NCBI GenBank assembly: GCA_029237695.1
Contig: CM055268.1
Location: 52,041,131-52,105,130 of the forward strand
DNA: 64,000 nt
Origin: Conchocele bisecta
Lineage: Eukaryota; Mollusca; Bivalvia; Lucinida; Thyasiridae
Direction: 5' to 3'
A model generated the notes under the pieces. The model had not been told where the DNA came from. It saw only the letters and a list, made by a program, of their open reading frames with translations, and ran no database searches. Shown piece after piece: positions 23,201 to 34,043 of this stretch (position 1 is its first letter; each line of letters starts with the position of its first letter). Both the position numbers and the translations under genes were made by a program.

Positions 23201-23423
23201 GGCGATATTTTTCTCTTCGAGAGAGCCTAACAGCACACGTTCATCATTGTGGATGTGAACTCGGAATGCAATTTTCTTATACGTGACGGAATTTCCGCCG
23301 ATTTTTTTATTTTATTTTTTTTTATTGTGCGCTAGACGCGAACTATTTTTTCCCCTGATTTTTCCCCCCAAAATATAGATGTATAGTTGTACACCAGTGC
23401 GCTCAATACACAGCTAAATACGG
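20227..23423. mobile_element. Element Z1, TA-flanked, contains a hAT insertion
   Basis: The termini are CCGTATTTAGGCGTGTATTA and ...acacagctaaatacgg, flanked by TA on both sides (20225-20226, 23424-23425). The same ends occur at 53484 and 54877. TA target duplication and short inverted ends suggest a Tc1/mariner/pogo-type MITE. Subterminal segments ttaatccagaagacaccctg and tttcaaacattttttccaa are shared with Z2. No transposase was recognised. The two flanks belong to different repeats (X at left, h at right), so this locus may also have been rearranged. Confidence 0.65.
20581..22459. mobile_element. hAT-like element H1 with 8-bp TSD
   Basis: The ends TAGAGGTGCAACGATACGG and ATATCGTTGCACCACTA are inverted repeats of a well-known hAT type. 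An exact 8-bp duplication gtatcgat flanks it (20573-20580, 22460-22467). It is nested in Z1. The interior shares segments with the W-region sequence at about 33900-34040 and 35655-35935. The longest frame (minus, 21450-21839) shows no transposase motif, so the copy is non-autonomous. Confidence 0.85.
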
Positions 23424-23647
23424 TATATTTGACATTGACCTACATTTCCTCTTGAATTACTTACTTAATTCTCTTTGGTTAAGGTTTTTAGTCAAGCTTG
23501 TAGATGGAATACTCATGGCCCTACACCAACCATACGTGGACAACTTTATCTCCTAGTGATGTACATCAACAACCCCTGATCTATATTTGACCTTCACCTA
23601 CACTTAACCTTAAATTACTTACTTAATTCCCCTTGGTTAAGGTTTTT
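23424..23647 (+). mobile_element. Helitron-like family h monomer, left of c2
   Basis: The stretch tttgacattgacctacattt, cttggttaaggtttt and gtcaagcttgtagatggaat matches the h-family array at 25051-28771. It ends at ttccccttggttaaggttttt, where family c copy 2 begins. Confidence 0.65.
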
Positions 23648-25041
23648 GTCGCGCCCACTTACGGAAAGCGCGATATAGTCGGCACTTTGGCGTACGTACG
23701 TGTGTCCGATTAAAGTTTTTGGTTAAGTTCTTTGGTTAAGTTCTTTGGTTAAGTTCTTTGGTTAAAGTTTTTGGTTAAGTTTTTTGGTTAAAGTTTTTCG
23801 TTAAAGTTTTTCGTTATACTATATCTGCAACTGCTTTGCCCATTACCTTGAAACTTCACATGGGTGTTTATCATCGTCTATATTTTCATTCTTCCCCCCT
23901 CCCGTGCGGCCCCTGTGCCCAATGTCAAGGTCAAATTACTTTGAAGTTTTTGGTTAAGTTCTTTGGTTAAAGTTTTTGGTGAAGTTTTTTTGGTTAAAGT
24001 TTTTTGGTTAAAAATTTTGGTTAAGTTTTTTTGGTTAAAATTTTTCGTTATACTATATCTCTGCAACTGCTTTGCCCATTACCTTGAAACTTCACATGGG
24101 TGTTTATCATCATCTATATTTTCATTCTACCCCCCTCCCATGCGGCCCCTGTGCCCAATGTCAAGGTCAAATTACTTTGAAGTTTTTGGTTAAGTTTTTT
24201 GGTTGAAGTTTTTGGTTAAGTTTTTTGGTTAAAGTTTTTCGTTATACTATATCTCTGCAATTGCTTTGCCCATTACCTTGAAAACTTCACATGGGTGTTT
24301 ATCATCATCTATATATTCATTCTACCCCCCTCCCGTGCGGCCCCTGTGCCCAATGTCAAGGTCAAATTACTTTGAAGTTTTTGGTTAAGTTTTTTGCTTA
24401 AAGTTTTTGCTTAAGTTTTTTGCTTAAAAGTTTTTTGCTTAAAAGTTTTTGGTTAAGTTTTTTGGTTAAAGTTTTTCGTTATACTATATCTCTGCAACTG
24501 CTTTGCCCATTACCTTGAAAACTTCACATGGGTGTTTATCATCATCTATATTTTCATTCTACCCCCTCCCGTGTGGCCCCTGTGCCCAATGTCAAGGTCA
24601 AATTACTTTGAAGTTTTTGGTTAAGTTTTTTGGTTAAAAGTTTTTGGTTAAGTTTTTTGGTTAAAGTTTTTGGTTAAGTTTTTTGGTTAAATTTTTTCGT
24701 TATACTATATCTCTGCAACTGCTTTGCCCATACCTTGAAACTTCACATGGGTGTTTATCATCATCTATATTTTCATTCTACCCCCCTCCCGTGCGGCCCC
24801 TGTGCCCAATGTCAAGGTCAAATTACTTTGAAGTTTTTGGTTAAAGTTTTTTTTTGCGCCCGCTTGCGGAAAGCGCGATATAGTCGGCACTTTGTTGTAC
24901 GTACGTATGTATGTACGTACTTGTGTCCGGTTAAAGTTTTTGCTTTAAGTTTTTTGGTTAAAGTTTTTCGTTATACTATATCTTTTTTTTTAGTGTCCAT
25001 GCCTCGCCACAAGGCGCGACATGCAGGCCGCGGCCATCTAG
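23648..25041 (+). mobile_element. Helitron-like family c, copy 2
   Basis: It has the same ends as copy 1: TCGCGCCCACTTACGG then aaagcgcga at the left, and ggcgcgacatgcaggccgc ggccatCTAG at the right. It holds about six internal monomers spaced by variable runs of gtttttggttaa. A second 5'-like head (gcgcccgcttgcggaaagcg) occurs at about 24855. The insertion interrupts an h-family monomer. Confidence 0.7.
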
Positions 25042-25210
25042 TTACTCAACCTTGGTTAAGGTTTTTAGTCAAGCTTGTAGATGGAATACTATTGTGCATA
25101 CAGACACCATACTTGGATAACTTTTTCTCATAGGGATGTACATCAATAACCCCTGACCTTTATTTTACCTTCACCTACATTTAACCTTGAATTACTTGGT
25201 TAATGTTTAT

Positions 25211-26724
25211 CAGGGCTCCAGATAAGGAATTTGACATTGGCTACTGTTACTCCATACTTTGAAATCAATTGGGTATTCTCAATTTGACATTGGCTACTGT
25301 TACTCCATACTTTGAAATCAATTGGGTATTCTCAATTTGACATTGGCTACTGTTACTCCATACTTTGAAATCAATTGGGTATTCTCAATTTTCAATTGGG
25401 TATTTTAAAAACGTTACCCCATCATTTTTTTTCAATTGGGTATTTCCATATTTGTATTACAAAAACCGATTCGGAAACAAATCGTACTAATTTATGTATT
25501 AATGGTACCATTTTGTTATTGATATAATTAATTGAAGCAGTGTTATACTTGCATGTGTATGGTAACACTGCTTCACTTACTTATAACACCAACATGATTA
25601 GTTCAAGTGTTCAATGATTCCAAGTACATATAAGTAACTGTTACTAGAGTAATTTGGCTTATGACATTTGTGACCAGTGTAGTTCCGGATCTGCTAGCAC
25701 TTATAGTTACAAGTTATGTAACAAGCAGTATGATGTATTCAAAAAATCATGCGAGATGTTTCATTATCTGAATGACAAACAGTGCATACGCTGATCAAGA
25801 ATGCTTTGATTGGCAGATTGATCTTTGCAACACGTGATCCATTTTTTTTTGGCTGACCTCGTTTGACATAATTCATCAATAATGTCAATCACGATTAATT
25901 TGGGGTCTCCACACACTGAGCTCAAAAAAATGACTGTATGTTGCCTTGTGCAAACAGTTTGACATCGATTTTAATTTAAGAAAATAGACTAGTAATGAGC
26001 CTGGATCTCGGGTTCACAATAGTGTCGCATCGCCGTGTTTTTTTCCACAATTATTGATTTGAAAATCAGTAATAATTTCCGTAAATGACGTGGATTGTGA
26101 CAACAAATTCGGAGGTAAAGGGGAATTCAATTTCGGCTCGCGTGAGCTCTGAAGTTTGTGTCAACTTTCGCCATAATTGATAGGCCCCGTCTTATCCGAT
26201 TTTTGTTCTCAAAATCAATATGGGCAAAAACGGCCGATGCGGTAAGGGTGGAAATTCCAGATTTGGGATCATTAACTTGAACGGTACTCGAAACAACTGC
26301 CGTGTGGTGGGTTACTAGAGTTTCGTATCGAGTTGGACCCATTTTTTCCCCGCTGAGAGTCCGAATCTCTCCCGCTAAATCTTGGAGTTCAAATCGAATG
26401 CACCCGACGACTGGTTTCCAGCTGTTATCGGTGAAATACAGCGAGACATTGTCCGCAGCTGGAGCCGGGACCAGACTTTGTAAACATTGAATGGCCAATC
26501 GCACAGATAATCGGCGATGATTTTGTAGGACTGTGTACATGAACAAATCTAGCAGTACGCGACGGACTGAAAATACTTTTGAGGAGTACGCTACAGGATA
26601 AAAATGTATTGCGTACCGGACATTTTAATTGCTTTTTGGTACGCATTGTCTCTGATTTTAATTGGGTTTTTGCATTTTTTAATTGCGTATTTATGCAAAT
26701 ATACGCACCTTATCTGGACCTCTG
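25211..26724. mobile_element. Y-family element Y3, 1.5 kb, 6-bp TSD, carries an open frame
   Basis: The ends are CAGGGCTCCAGATAAGG at the left and CCTTATCTGGACCTCTG at the right. It is flanked by gtttat (25205-25210, 26725-26730). Just inside the left end are tandem units of about 64 bp (tttgacattggctactgtta ctcc...caattgggtattctcaa). It is far longer than the 0.3-0.4 kb copies Y1 and Y2. The additional interior holds the minus-strand frame 26127-26572. Confidence 0.8.
26127..26572 (-). pseudogene. Unrecognised coding-like frame, possible captured terminal exon
   Basis: On the minus strand a frame stays open from about 26630 down to a TGA at 26127. A plausible acceptor (gtattttcag) ends near 26573, giving about 148 codons to the stop. 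Seen: a charged, well-mixed protein without low complexity, with segments such as VRRVLLDLFMYTVLQNHRRL, NVSLYFTDNSWKPVVGCIRF and TASAVFAHIDFENKNR. This is unusual in a region of AT-rich repeats. I do not recognise the family with confidence. The pattern ASAVFAHID is faintly like the last strand of hotdog-fold thioesterases, which is only a guess. It lies inside Y3 and antisense to vasa, so a gene fragment captured by a transposon is a reasonable inference. A degenerate transposase is the main alternative. Confidence 0.35.
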
Positions 26725-27257
26725 GTTTATAGTCAAGCTTGTATATGGAATACTTCTGGGCCTACATGAACCATACTTGGACAACTTCATCTCCTAATGA
26801 TGTACATCAATAATTCCTGACCTATATTTGACCTTGACCTACTTTTATCCTTGGATTACTTAGTTATCTCCCCTTGGTTACGGTTTTTAGTCAAGCTTGT
26901 ATATGGAATACTCCTGGGGCCTGCAGCAACCATACTTGGAAAACTTTATCTCCTAGTGACGATCATCAATAATCCCTTGGTTAATGTTTTTAGTCAACCT
27001 TGGTTAAGGTTTTTATGCAGGCCGCAACCACCTTGTTTGTCAAGCTATGTGTACATCGACAACCCTCGTAGTCGAGCTATGCTGTTCTCCTACAGCTCTT
27101 GTTTTATATTTAATGTCGTATCCGGTGCCTAAGTGCCGGGAAATCGCGTCTATGACGATCTAGATGTCAACATTTTCTTGGGGGAGGACCCCCAAGCCTC
27201 CCACGTTAGCGGTGCGTGTCGCGCTCGCTTGTTCACAATATTTTTTTCGCCTCATTT

Positions 27258-28771
27258 TTAGCTCGACTATTCCAAGAATAATTCGAAGAATAAGTACAGC
27301 TTATGTTGTCACCCCGGCGTCGGCGTCACCGTCACGCCTTGGTTAAGGTTTTTAGTCAAGCTTGTATATGGAATACTACTGGCCCTACACCCACCATACT
27401 TGCACAACTTCATCTCCTAGTGATGTACATCAATAACCCCTGATCTATATTTGACCTTGACCTACATTTCCTCTTGAATTACTTAGTTAATTCCCCTTGG
27501 TTAAGGTTTTTAGTCAACCTTGGTTAAGGTTTTTAGTCAAGCTTGTACATGGAATACTATTGTGCATACAGACACCATACTTGGACAACATTTTCTCATA
27601 GCGATGTACATCAATAACCCCTGATCTATATTTGACCTTGACCTACATTTCCTCTTGAATTACTTACTTAATTCCCCTTGTTTAAGGTTTTTAGTCAACC
27701 TTGGTTAAGGTTTTTAGTCAAGCTTGTACATGGAATACTATTGTGCATACAGACATCATACTTGGACAACCTTTTCTCATAGGGATGTACATCAATAACC
27801 TCTGATCTATATTTGACCTTGACCTACATTTCCTCTTGAATTACTTAGTTAATTCCCCTTGGTTAAGGTTTTTAGTCAAGCTTGTACATGGAATACTAGT
27901 GTGCATACAGACACCATGCTTGGACAACCTTTTCTCATAGGGATGTACATCAATAACCCCTGATCTATATTTGACATTGACCTACATTTCCTCTTCAATT
28001 ACTTAGTTAATTCCCCTTGTTTAAGGTTTTTAGTCTAGCTTGTATATGGAATATTCCTGGCCCTACACCCACCATACTTGGACAACTTCATCTCCTAGTG
28101 ATGTACATCAACAACCACTGACCTGTATTTCACCTTGACCTACATTTAACTTTGAATTACTTAGTTAATTCCCATTGGTTAAGGTTTTTAGTCAAGCTTG
28201 TACATGGAATACTATTGTGCATACTAACACCATACTTGGACAACCTTTTCTCATAGCGATGTACATCAATAACCCCTGATCTATATTTGACCTTCACCTA
28301 CATTTCCTCTTGAATTACTTACTTAATTCTCCTTGGTTAAGGTTTTTAGTCAAGCTTGTAGATGCAATACTCCTGGCCCTACACCAACCATACTTGGACA
28401 ACTTTGTCTCCTAGTGATGTACATCAATACTCCCTGACCTATATTTGACCTTGACCTTGACCTACTTTTATCCTTGGATTACTTTCTTATTTCCCCTTGG
28501 TTAAGATTTTTAGTCAAGCTTGTATATGGAATATTCCTGGGCCTACTAGCAACCATACTTGGAAAACTTCATCTCCTAGTGATGTACATCAATAACCCCT
28601 GACATTGATCTACATTTAACCTTGAATTACTTACTTAATTTCCCTTCGTTAAGGTTTTTGGTCAACCTTGGTTAAGGTTTTTATGCAGGCCGCGGCCACC
28701 TTGTTTGTCAAGCTATGTGTACATCGACAACCCTCGTAGTCGAGCTATGCTGTTCTCCTACAGCTCTTGTT
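27258..28771 (+). mobile_element. Helitron-like family h, full-length-looking copy
   Basis: The 5' cap tagctcgactattccaagaa taattcgaagaata is a hairpin. It is followed by ggcgtcggcgtcacc, then about nine monomers of about 165 bp. The 3' cap gtagtcgagctatgctgttc tcctacagctcttgtt closes it. The ends share the subterminal inverted repeat AGCTCGACTA/TAGTCGAGCT. There is no coding capacity. Confidence 0.7.
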
Positions 28772-28794
28772 AGGTCTGGCTAAGGCCCTGGCAA

Positions 28795-30437
28795 CAATGT
28801 AATTGAATAGTTGTATCATTGGAAGCTTTAATGTTCAAGAAACCAGTTGCTTACTTCAGCAAGAGTAATACTAAACTTATAACTACACAAATTAATCATG
28901 GAAGTGTCTGGAATGCAGCTAATATTCACATCATTACTGAAAACAAGCCAAAAAACGTCAACAGCAGGCACTTCCGTTTAGAACATTTCGTGTTTTTTTT
29001 TTCAATTGGTAACGATTAAATTCATCTTATCCAAGGTGTCGGATCAATGAATAATGATTCATTACATGGCAAATTCTAATGTCCACTGATTCTGCCTCCC
29101 AGCCCAACAAAACAAGAACTTTAAGCGACTTAGAATGTTCCATATCAGTTGGAACATATTTTCACTATGCTCGTATCAGGGCACAAGATTTATTAGCGAT
29201 AGTAAAATCACGTGCTCAGCAGCATGCCTCGGCCAATACAAACGATTTTTGGACAAGTTGTTCGACACATTTGATCCACTGTGTGTGATTGGCCGAGTCA
29301 CAGGCCGATTACATGATAGAATTCACTTCTTTTTTTAGCTCACCTGAGCGAAGCTCATGTGAGCTATTGTTACCGTAATGTGTCCGTCGTCCGTCCGTCC
29401 GTGAACATTATCAAACGTCTTCTCCTCGGTAACCAATGGGCCTAGTCACTAAACTTCATGGTCATGGTCCTTAGGTAGGTGGATTACAAAATTGTTAAAA
29501 CGACGTCATTGCGTAATCCAAGATGTCCGCCGTCTAAAAATAGCACAAATTCTTCAAAAATCTTCTTCTCAAGAACCGCAACCGGATTTCGACAAAACTT
29601 TGTAGGAATGATCGATGTACAATGCTCTTTCAAAGTTGTTAAAATGGTGACCCCGGGATCAAAAATGGGCGTGGCCCGTGGTGTCAAATTTTATTTTTGA
29701 CCGAATATGGTCATGTCATATATCAAATTGAATGTATCAATGAGGCGATCACTCTGGTGCATTTTTTGTCGAAATCGGATGGTTATGTCATCCAAGATGT
29801 CCGCCGAAAGGTCAAAAGGTCGTTCTTTTATTCGAGATTTCAAAATTCTTCTTCACATGAACCGCTTGTCCCATGGTAGCCAAACTTAAAAGTTATGGTC
29901 CATGGGTGAAGCCTTTTCAGATTTGTTAAAATGGAGGTCATAGCTAATCCAAGATGGCCACCATCTAAAAATAGCATAAATTCTTAAAAAATCTGCTTCT
30001 CATGAACCGCTAGCCGAATTTCGATGAAACTTGGTAGGAATTAAAATTCCCTCATTAAATTATCAAATTCGATGGTAGCATTGATCCCACTGGTTAAAAT
30101 GTGTACGAAATACAGAGGCCTACTACAAATATCATACCCGAAGCCTAGGCAAACAGTTCGACAAAAAAATCCGCCTTGAGTTGTAAATAAACTATTTTCG
30201 AACTGTCAATCGGCGATCTTTTTTGGAAGTTTTGTTTCTTATTACCAGAAAAATAAAAGGTGAACTAATACTATTTTATTTCTGACATTTTTGGCAGAGA
30301 CTTTGGTCAAATTGGAACACGACCAGTCGGTCGGGCTACCAACAATGCGACAATGGTATTCCGGGAAAATTGACACGACCGGACCAAATTTTTACTAGAC
30401 TCTCGGTCGGACGTGCCTTAGTGTTGAGCCCTGTAAA
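28795..30437 (+). mobile_element. Element X, second portion with a family a insertion
   Basis: 28795-29336 matches 19210-19775 of X (gttgtatcattggaag, acaaattaatcatggaagtg, gtgtgtgattggccgagtca). 30039-30437 matches about 20064-20215 and runs on to an inverted X end (gtgttgagccctg). Between them (29337-30038) lies a family a 5' part. The X right end abuts a-family sequence (accacttgactcatggtagc), the counterpart of the left junction at 18281/18282. Confidence 0.6.
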
Positions 30438-31404
30438 CCACTTGACTCATGGTAGCCAAACTTAAAAAGTTATGGTCCATGGGTGAAGCCTTTTCAGATT
30501 TGTTAAAATGGAGGTCATCGCTAATCCAAGATGGCCACCGTCTAAAAATAGCATAAATTCTTTAAAAAAAATCTCTTTAACCGCTGGCCGGATTTCGACG
30601 AAACTTGGTAGGAATGATCGATGTACAATGCTCTTATCAGATTGAAGGTATCAAAGAGGCGATCGCTCTGGTACATATTTTGTCGAAATTGGAGGGTCAT
30701 GTCATCCAAGATGGCCGCCTAAAGGTCAAAAAGTAGTTCTTTTATTAGAGATTTCAAAATTCTTCTTCACACGAACTGCTTGGCCCATGGTGGCCAAACT
30801 TCACAGTTATGGTCCATGGGTGAAGCCTTTTCAGATTTGTTAAAACGGAGGTCGTCGCTAATCCAAGATGGACGCCGTCTAAAAATAGCACATATTCTTA
30901 AAAAAATCTCATTAACCACCAGCCAGATTTCGACGAAACTTGGTACGAATGATCGATGTAGAATGCTCTTTAAAGGTGTTAAAATGGTAACCCCGAGGTC
31001 AAAAATGGGCGTGGCCCGTTGGGTCCACTTTTATTTTTGACTGAATATGCTCATGTCATATATCAAATTGAAGGTATCGATGAGGCGATTGCTCTGGTGC
31101 AATATTTGTCGGAATCGGATGATTATGTCATCCATGATGGCCGCCAAAAGGTCCATTAATTTGAGATTTTGAACGTCTTTTTCTCAGGAACCACATGGCC
31201 GATGCTGGCCACACTTCATAGTAAGTTAAGATCCTTGGGTGAAGCATTTTCAGATTTGGTAAAATGAGTCATCGCTTAATCCAAGATGAACGCCATCTAA
31301 AAATAGCACAATTCTTTTAAAAACCTATGAACTCAATGTCACATTTTCCTCTGGTGTTCATGGAGTCAGGTGAGCGAATTAGGGCCATCATGGCCCTCTT
31401 GTTT
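29337..31404 (+). mobile_element. Helitron-like family a sequences, composite
   Basis: 29337 begins agctcacctgagcgaagctc atgtgagctattg, then ccgtccgtccgtgaac and monomers up to 30038. A second block, 30438-31404, ends with the family 3' cap ggagtcaggtgagcgaatta gggccatcatggccctcttg. The X right part lies between. The subterminal inverted repeat GCTCACCTGA/TCAGGTGAGC is intact across the composite. Confidence 0.65.
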
Positions 31405-32119
31405 AAATAGCTGCCTGTAGGTGAGGAAGGGATACACATGCGCTTACGTTCAAGGTCACCAGGGCTAAAAAATACTAATTGGCATTACCGATATTAGTAA
31501 TATTTGGCCACAATGTGTGTCTTGAATTGTCATTGCTTCAACATACACCCCATGTCCGATCACGCGAGGTCCAGGTCACCTGAGAACTGCTGCTTATGAT
31601 CACAATATAGTCTCAGTCTTCACAAAAAACTTTTCAAACCTCTGGCCCTCCGGGCCAGTCAACTTCCCAAAGTTAATGGCCCGACCAAAATTTTACTGGC
31701 CCGAAAAATTATGCGATACTATGTATAAATATAATATTATCATAAAAGTATATATATGGTTGTATAGTAGTTGTATAATAAGAATAAAAACAAGTCAATA
31801 TAATGTTGTTTCACAGTTTCATAATCAAGGGGTACCCACCACATATCACTATCCAACATGTTACTTTTTTTTTTTAACTTCACCCATTTTTTCCGCGCAG
31901 TCAACTTAGACATTTTCAATGTTAAGTTTTCGCGTTTACAATGTTAAGTTTTCGTGTTTAAGTCCATTTCTTTGGTACTGTACCACCTAGGACCACCAAA
32001 CTTTCACAGCTTCATAACCAAGGGGTGCCTACCACATACAACTATCCAACATGTAACCATTTTTTTACCTTCACCTATTATTTCTACGTAATTGACTTGG
32101 CCATTTTCAACGTTAACTT
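31405..32119. other. Repeat remnants, W-like left end
   Basis: A fragment at 31405-31630 holds caaggtcacc and related pieces. From about 31634 there is ctggccctccgggccagt...aaaattttactggcccg, which resembles, in inverse, tctactggtccgccgggcc...attttactggcctccgg at about 35950-36000. This hints at one element bracketing 31.6-36.0 kb. No coding sequence is seen. Confidence 0.4.
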
Positions 32120-33490
32120 TTTAACGTACGTCTGGGTTAAAGTTTTTGGTTAAAACTATTTTTCGTTATACTCATCTCTGCAACTGCTTCGCCCATTACC
32201 TTGAAACTTCACATGGGTGTTTATCATCATCAATATTTTCATTCTAACCCCCAACCGTGCGGCCCCTGTGCCCAATGTCAAGGTCAAATTACTTTCAATT
32301 TTTTTGTTAAAGTTTTTTCGTGTACTATATCTCTGCAACTGCTTCACCCAATACCTTGATACGTCACATGGGTGTTTATCATCATTGTCGCACCTGCTTG
32401 TGGAAAGCGCGATCCTGTGCCCAATGTCAAGGTCAAATTACTTTGAATTTTTTTGTTGAAGTTTTTTCGTGTACTATATCTCTGCAACTGCTTCACCCAA
32501 TACCTTGATACGTCACATGGGTGTTTATCATCATTGTCGCACCTGCTTGCGGAAAGCGCGATCCTGTGCAATGTCAAGGTCAAATTACTTTGAATTTTTT
32601 TGTTAAATTTTTTTCGTGTACAATAATCTCTGCAACTACTTCGCGTTCACCCTAATTACCAATTGACCTTGAACTTTCAACATGGGTGGTTTATCATCAG
32701 TTGTCGCACCACCTGCTTGCGGAAAGCGCGATCCGCCTGGTGCCCAATGTTCAAAGGTCAAATTACTTTGAAATTTTTTGTTTAAAGTTTTTTTTAGAGT
32801 ACTATAATCTCTGCAACTTCGCTTCACACCCAATACCTTGATACTTCACATTGGAGTTTATCATCATTGTCGCACCTGCTTGCTGAAAGCGCGATCCTGT
32901 GCCCAATGTCAAGGTCAAATTGCTTTGAATTTTTTTTTGTTAAAGTTTTTTCGTGTACTATATCTCTGCAACTGCTTCACCCAATACCTTGATACTTCAC
33001 ATGGGTGTTTTATCATCATTGTCGAACCTGCTTGCGGAAAGCGCGATCCTGTGCCCAATGTCAAGGTCAAATTACTTTGAATTTTTTTGTTAAAGTTTTT
33101 TCGTGTACTATATCTCTGCAACTGCTTCACCCAATACCTTGATACTTCACATGGGTGTTTATCATCATTGTCGAACCTGCTTGCGGAAAGCGCGATCCTG
33201 TGCCCAATGTCAAGGTCAAATTACTTTGAATTTTTTTGTTAAAGTTTTTTCGTGTACTATATCTCTGCAACTGCTTCACCCAATACCTTGATACTTCACA
33301 TGGGTGTTTATCATCATTGTCACACCTGCTTGCAGAAAGCGCGATATCGTCGGCATTTTGGCATACGTCCGTCCGTTCGTCCGTGTGTCTGGTTAAAGTT
33401 TTTTGGTTAAAGTTTTTCCGTCTACTATATCTATTTTTTTAGTGTCCTTGCCTCGCCCCAAGGCGCGACATGCAGGCCACGGCCATCTAG
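32120..33490 (+). mobile_element. Helitron-like family c variant, copy 3
   Basis: About seven monomers of about 150 bp, each carrying an internal head-like sequence (tgtcgcacctgcttgcgg then aaagcgcgatcctgtgccc). The end is ggcgcgacatgcaggccacg gccatCTAG at 33487-33490. In this copy the 5' hairpin sequence has been incorporated into every monomer, unlike copies 1 and 2. Confidence 0.7.
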
Positions 33491-33589
33491 TCTACAAAAA
33501 GTGGGTATAATTATGTTATCCAAGTGTCTATGCTTGGAAAAAACCTGGCCTTCGTGGCTTTGCCTCGTTTCTTGTTTTAATGATTGGTC

Positions 33590-33727
33590 TCAAGATATCA
33601 ATGTTTTATAAACTAGATCTTCCGATATCTCCATCTGGTCATCATCTCTGGATTGATCTCAAGATATCAATGTTTTATAAACTAGATCTTCCGACATCTC
33701 CATCTCGTCATCATCTCTGTCTTGGTC
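33590..33727. repeat. Two tandem 70-bp units
   Basis: Two adjacent, nearly identical units of tctcaagatatcaatgtttt ... gatcttccgayatctccatct...tcatcatctct. Function unknown. Confidence 0.75.
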
Positions 33728-34043
33728 ATCGCTCTCGTCATGATCACTCATGACTCAGTACCTACCAGGGCTTCTAAAATTTCAGAATGCCAATCGGTCC
33801 AGACGTAATTGTCGGCCCAAAGGAGCCTGTACTATTAGTGCCCCCCCCCTCCCTACCGCCATGTTTTGTTGACTCCCTCTTCAGAAACTGAAAATCTGTC
33901 GGCTATTGGGAGCCGCAGACGAAATTAGGTTACATCTCGCCTCCATAGCTTAGCTAAGTTTTGTGCTTTCTGCAGTTTGTCTGAAGCGAAGACACTTCGT
34001 GTAAACATAGAAAATATATCTTTTATGGTCAATGTACTATATA

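Larger units (their letters stand above)
25051..27092 (+). mobile_element. Helitron-like family h array, interrupted by Y3
   Basis: Monomers of about 165 bp (cttggttaaggtttttagtc aagcttg ... gatgtacatcaataa ... tttgaccttgacctac) occupy 25051-25210 and 26725-27000. The 3' cap at about 27008-27092 is atgcaggccgc...gtagtcgagctatgctg ttctcctacagctcttgtt. Y3 is inserted within gtttatagtcaagc, with gtttat repeated on both sides. Confidence 0.65.

Noticed and set aside
26706..28771. CRISPR-like array of regularly spaced repeats
   Set aside because: Units are 150-170 bp, diverged and without unique spacers, in a clearly eukaryotic intron. It is a tandem satellite within a transposon.
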